This document shows, in pieces, positions 6,828 through 9,249 of a DNA stretch of 9,249 bases. Source of the stretch: an uncultured Saprospiraceae bacterium (GTDB taxonomy: Bacteria > Bacteroidota > Bacteroidia > Chitinophagales > Saprospiraceae); contig CALHKJ010000379.1 of NCBI GenBank assembly GCA_938033975.1, positions 1 to 9,249 of the forward strand, in the 5' to 3' direction. The notes beneath the pieces are model-generated. The model was not told where the DNA came from. It saw only the letters and a program-made list of their open reading frames with translations, and searched no databases. A program made the position numbers and the translations under genes. Position 1 is the first letter of the stretch. Each line of letters begins with the position of its first letter.

Positions 6828-6850
6828 ATGAGATAGCCGTATTTCAAAAA

Positions 6851-7399
6851 ATGAAAATAAAATTAGCGGAATCAGATCATGAACTGGAGCAAATTTTGCA
6901 ATTGCAAGAAGCAAATCATTTCTCAAAATTAACGGATGTGCAGAAGAAGGAGCAAGGATTTGTGACGGTTCAACATGAGTTAGCTCTCTTGCGACTGATG
7001 AATGAAAAGGAGCAACATGTTATAGCAGTAGATGAGGATAGAGTAATTGGATATGCATTGGTTATGATCAAGGATATGCAGAATCACATTCCAGTTTTGA
7101 AACCCATGTTTAAGATGTTTGAAAAGCTTAGTTTTGGGCAGATGAAACTCAATGAAATAAGTTATTATGTCATGGGTCAGATATGCATTGAGGAGAGATA
7201 TAGAGGACAAGGTGTCTTTCAAAATCTATATGCATACCATAAACAAAGTTATAGGCACAAGTATAAATTATGCTTGACAGAGGTTTCAACTAGTAATGCT
7301 AGATCCATGCGAGCACATTTAAAAGTTGGATTTGAAACCATCCACAGCTATCGCGATAAAACAGACGAATGGAATATTTTGTGCTGGGACTGGTCTTAG
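6851..7399 (+). CDS. GNAT-family N-acetyltransferase
   Basis: This is a soluble protein of 182 residues, normal for GNAT enzymes, which transfer an acetyl group from acetyl-CoA to an amine. The central beta strands include VIAVDEDRVIGYALVM. Motif A, which holds the acetyl-CoA pyrophosphate, is R116-Y-R-G119-Q-G121-V-F after the strand MGQICIEE. The motif B region is S148-N149-A-R-S-M-R-A-H-L-K-V-G160-F161, the usual Asn-x-x-(S/A) helix leading to a Gly-Phe. The substrate cannot be predicted. The ATG at 6851 was chosen, since the frame extends to a TTG at 6824 only through the heptad array. The gene begins 51 bases after the Lnb-family stop and could be read from the same transcript. It is flanked by hexad arrays in inverted orientation, at 6741-6782 and 7514-7543. 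Confidence 0.88.
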   Translation: MKIKLAESDHELEQILQLQEANHFSKLTDVQKKEQGFVTVQHELALLRLMNEKEQHVIAVDEDRVIGYALVMIKDMQNHIPVLKPMFKMFEKLSFGQMKLNEISYYVMGQICIEERYRGQGVFQNLYAYHKQSYRHKYKLCLTEVSTSNARSMRAHLKVGFETIHSYRDKTDEWNILCWDWS

Positions 7400-7513
7400 G
7401 GAGTCAAATGAATTTCGTGATGTCAAAACAATAATACTGTCAATTACTTTGAGTTCACTTTAGCCAAAAATTCTTTCGGGGTCAATATAGCTAATTCACT
7501 TTTTCTCTTTTTT

Positions 7514-7543
7514 CATTTTTATTTCTATTTTAATTTTCATTAC
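7514..7543 (-). repeat. Reverse-oriented hexad array downstream of the GNAT gene
   Basis: On the plus strand CATTTT, TATTTC, TATTTT, AATTTT and CATTAC are in phase. The reverse complement is GTAATG, AAAATT, AAAATA, GAAATA, AAAATG, the same pattern as 6741-6782 in opposite orientation but more degraded. It lies in the 202-base gap between the GNAT gene and the next lipoprotein. The same gap contains AGTCAAATG at 7402-7410, a perfect inverted copy of CATTTGACT at 6814-6822. It also holds a minus-strand open stretch of 22 codons (7444-7512) ending in a stop. No promoter match was found in this gap. Confidence 0.55.
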
Positions 7544-7601
7544 TACGCAACCATTATTAAAAATAAATGCACTTATCAATATACATCAAACCATATTTGT
7601 T

Positions 7602-8291
7602 ATGAGATTTTCCTTCTTTCTATTGATTTGTCTATTGATAAGCGCCTGCCATGTCCAAAATGAAACGGTATGGCAGGATGGACCACCCTTGAAGCCTACA
7701 ACTAGATCGGCGCCAACAAACGACATTGGTAAAATGCCAAATAAGCCTGGGGCTTGTTATGCTAAAAGTCAAATGCCAGGATTGACCACTAAAGAATTTG
7801 TGGCAGTACTGCCACTCTATACAGAAGATAATGTAATAGATGATGTAGAATTAGATACCATCGATCTTCAACTACAAGAAGGTGGATCAGAGTGGGTCAA
7901 GAAAAAATCCAATCAAAATTGCTATTCATCCAATCCTGAAGACTGCCTAGTTTGGTGCTTGGTTGAGAAAGAAACGATAGTAAAGCAATTTGTAGTGGTA
8001 AAAGATACCAGCCAAACAAAGCACTTTAAAATGACAGAAATCTTTAATGAGGTGCAAAACTATGAAGGTGATCTAGCTTGGGTTGAAGTTCTTTGTGAAT
8101 CGAAAATAACCGCATCTCTAATTAATGAAGTACAAGGTTTTTTGAGCCAAAAGAATTATCTATCAGGAACTAGTAATGGTAAGTTGAATAATAAAACAAA
8201 GGAGGCTTTGAAGAAATATCAAAAAGAAAACAATCTACCGATTGGACAACTTGACTTAAGGACATTGGAGTCGATGGGTATTGTTTATTGA
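7602..8291 (+). CDS. Lipoprotein with Cys-rich domain and C-terminal peptidoglycan-binding-type domain (paralogue A)
   Basis: The protein has 229 residues. Lipobox L-I-S-A-C16 ends the signal peptide. A Pro/Thr-rich linker leads to a domain beginning M45-P-N-K-P-G-A-C52-Y-A-K, with C107, C115, C119 and C165; the core N-P-E-D-C115-L-V-W-C119-L-V is the clearest signature. Residues about 168-228 form a PG_binding_1-like three-helix module (EVQGFLSQKNYL, GKLNNKTKEALKKYQKENNLPIGQLD as separate segments, then LESMGI). The likely role is anchoring to or sensing cell wall from the outer membrane; the Cys domain has no assigned activity. Five cysteines after the lipid anchor suggest disulfides or metal binding. 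It is a paralogue of the convergent gene at 8380-9054, with all five cysteines at the same spacing to within one residue. Confidence 0.85.
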   Translation: MRFSFFLLICLLISACHVQNETVWQDGPPLKPTTRSAPTNDIGKMPNKPGACYAKSQMPGLTTKEFVAVLPLYTEDNVIDDVELDTIDLQLQEGGSEWVKKKSNQNCYSSNPEDCLVWCLVEKETIVKQFVVVKDTSQTKHFKMTEIFNEVQNYEGDLAWVEVLCESKITASLINEVQGFLSQKNYLSGTSNGKLNNKTKEALKKYQKENNLPIGQLDLRTLESMGIVY

Positions 8292-8323
8292 TTTTTGATG
8301 TTCGCAACTTCATATTAGCTTAG

Positions 8324-8372
8324 TTTCTGACATCTGACATCTGACGTCTGATAACGACCAAAGGGAGCGGTC
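8324..8372. repeat. Heptad array and short inverted repeat between the convergent paralogues
   Basis: Positions 8324-8351 are four perfect-register heptads: TTTCTGA, CATCTGA, CATCTGA, CGTCTGA. Immediately after, GACC at 8356-8359 and GGTC at 8369-8372 form a short stem around AAAGGGAGC, followed by TTTG. This whole block fills most of the 88-base gap between two convergent stop codons. The inverted repeat might terminate transcription in one or both directions, but the stem is only 4 bp. Confidence 0.6.
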
Positions 8373-8379
8373 TTTGAAT

Positions 8380-9054
8380 TCAAAACTCAACTTCCAAAGC
8401 TTCAAGTGTCTCAAAATCCAGTTGACCTATAGGAAGACCATTTGCTTTTTGAAAATTACTCAATGCGTCTCGGGTTGGATTTGTGTATTTACCTGAAATA
8501 GTTGAGGAGAAATATCCTCTGCTGTATAAAGCTTCTTGTAATTGTGTTACGATGCCAGGTGTAATTTGATTTTCACATAATACTTCCTTCCATTCAGTGT
8601 AGGCTCCAGCTTCAGCAAGCTCTTTTCTATTCTCTTCTATCAATTCATAGTTTTCAGTTTGAGTAGTATCTAGGACAACAACAAGTGTTTTTATTTCGGC
8701 AGGTACATTGACCAAACACCAAACTAGACAATCTTCTGGATTATCACTAAGACAATTTTTATCTGCTCTTTTCTTTTGCCATTCCGTACGTTCTGGAGCA
8801 GTTTCCCATTCTATTGTATCGAGTGCAAGCCCTTGCTCGTTTTCCAAACCTGTGTAAACTGCAAACTCTTGAATCTCTGTTATAAACATATCTGGGATTA
8901 ATGCTTTCGCAAAGCAAGCTCCTGGTTTTGAAGGCATTCCAGGTTCGGCATTTCTTGGAGATGTTAAGTCCTGTATGCTTGGAGCAGGTGTGTTTAAAAA
9001 CGTACAAGAAGTGATGGTAAAACTAAAGGCAAAGAAGATGACTAAATTTTTCAT
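8380..9054 (-). CDS. Lipoprotein with Cys-rich domain and C-terminal peptidoglycan-binding-type domain (paralogue B)
   Basis: The protein has 224 residues. The lipobox is I-T-S-C17. The Cys domain starts at M40-P-S-K-P-G-A-C47-F-A-K and carries C101, C109, C113 and C160, with the signature N-P-E-D-C109-L-V-W-C113-L-V identical to paralogue A over eleven residues. Residues about 163-223 form the peptidoglycan-binding-type module, including QLQEALYSRGYF and the shared string GLPIGQLD near the end. Sequence between the cysteines is much more divergent, so the duplication is not recent. The ATG at 9054 directly precedes the signal peptide. A minus-strand gene ends 52 bases upstream (stop 9107-9109), so both may lie in one operon. 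Binding to peptidoglycan at the outer membrane is inferred from the domain; the Cys-rich part is of unknown function. Confidence 0.85.
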   Translation of the reverse strand: MKNLVIFFAFSFTITSCTFLNTPAPSIQDLTSPRNAEPGMPSKPGACFAKALIPDMFITEIQEFAVYTGLENEQGLALDTIEWETAPERTEWQKKRADKNCLSDNPEDCLVWCLVNVPAEIKTLVVVLDTTQTENYELIEENRKELAEAGAYTEWKEVLCENQITPGIVTQLQEALYSRGYFSSTISGKYTNPTRDALSNFQKANGLPIGQLDFETLEALEVEF

Positions 9055-9106
9055 GAAAGAAAAATAATCAAAAAACTGAAATTTTAGTTCCTAGCTTATG
9101 TTAAAC

Positions 9107-9249
9107 TTAAGAAGATAAGTACAAATCCAACTGGACTTCCAACTCTTGTCCATCATTCTTATAGATGTCAAGGATTCTTCTTTCATCCCACTTGTATTTG
9201 ATCCAATTATTTGTCTTGATACGTTTGTCTCCTTTGAAATATAATTGAG
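9107..9249 (-). CDS. C-terminal end of an unidentified protein (runs off the right edge)
   Basis: Reading the minus strand, a frame is open from the window edge for 46 codons to TAA at 9107-9109. The peptide is rich in charged and aromatic residues with alternating strand character (LYFKGDKRIKTNNW, IKYKWDERRILDIYKNDG, ELEVQLDLYLSS), suggestive of a beta-rich C-terminal domain. A second minus-strand frame is also open here but gives a less protein-like peptide, so the choice of frame is likely, not proven. The following gene on the same strand starts 52 bases downstream. No family could be recognised from this fragment. Confidence 0.6.
   Translation of the reverse strand, partial: QLYFKGDKRIKTNNWIKYKWDERRILDIYKNDGQELEVQLDLYLSS

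Noticed and set aside
6824..6850. TTG start at 6824 for the GNAT protein
   Set aside because: The first bases are part of the heptad array and an ATG at 6851 begins the conserved-looking sequence directly.
6708..6926. Minus-strand frame with a His-Phe repeat
   Set aside because: It is the antisense reading of the hexad array and crosses two real genes.

Overview
The window looks like a piece of a Bacteroidota chromosome, probably from the Saprospiria/Chitinophagia side of the phylum, although the exact family cannot be fixed from this stretch. The DNA is AT-rich and starts are ATGs in A-rich context without clear Shine-Dalgarno sequences. Typical phylum proteins are present: a repeat lipoprotein of the SprB type, a lipid-anchored TonB C-terminal protein with MORN-like repeats, a DUF4105/Lnb protein, and MetRS fused to a C-terminal EMAP-type tRNA-binding domain. 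No rRNA, tRNA, CRISPR array or intact insertion sequence was seen.

Layout. At 1-1043 (minus) is the N-terminal part of a large outer-surface lipoprotein built from 72-residue Cys-bounded repeats; it runs off the left edge. An intergenic stretch with short-period repeats (1131-1223) precedes a plus-strand pair, a DUF1304 membrane protein (1283-1642) and a small unknown lipoprotein (1662-2153). The latter ends base-to-base against a minus-strand TonB-C/MORN-like lipoprotein (2154-3107), with an 18-bp perfect palindrome over the junction. After a divergent AT-rich intergenic region comes metG (3328-5454), then a probable lipoprotein N-acyltransferase of the Lnb/DUF4105 family (5567-6799), and a GNAT acetyltransferase (6851-7399). 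The right end has two paralogous lipoproteins facing each other tail to tail (7602-8291 plus, 8380-9054 minus), each with five matching cysteines and a C-terminal peptidoglycan-binding-type domain. The last 46 codons of another minus-strand gene (9107-9249) follow.

How it fits together. Five of the ten coding regions begin with a lipobox, so the window is dominated by cell-envelope lipoproteins, and it also carries the enzyme family thought to complete lipoprotein acylation in this phylum. metG is the one classical housekeeping gene. Nothing indicates a single dedicated pathway; the envelope theme is an inference from signal peptides.

The least ordinary feature is non-coding. Hexanucleotide arrays (AAAATG-like) and heptanucleotide arrays (NNTCTGA/NNTCTGG) recur around the genes. 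A hexad plus heptad pair sits before the DUF1304 gene. Another pair sits at the end of the Lnb gene, where it encodes an Asn-Glu tail and supplies the stop codon. A reversed hexad array lies beyond the GNAT gene, so that gene is bracketed by inverted arrays. A heptad array also lies between the two paralogous lipoproteins.
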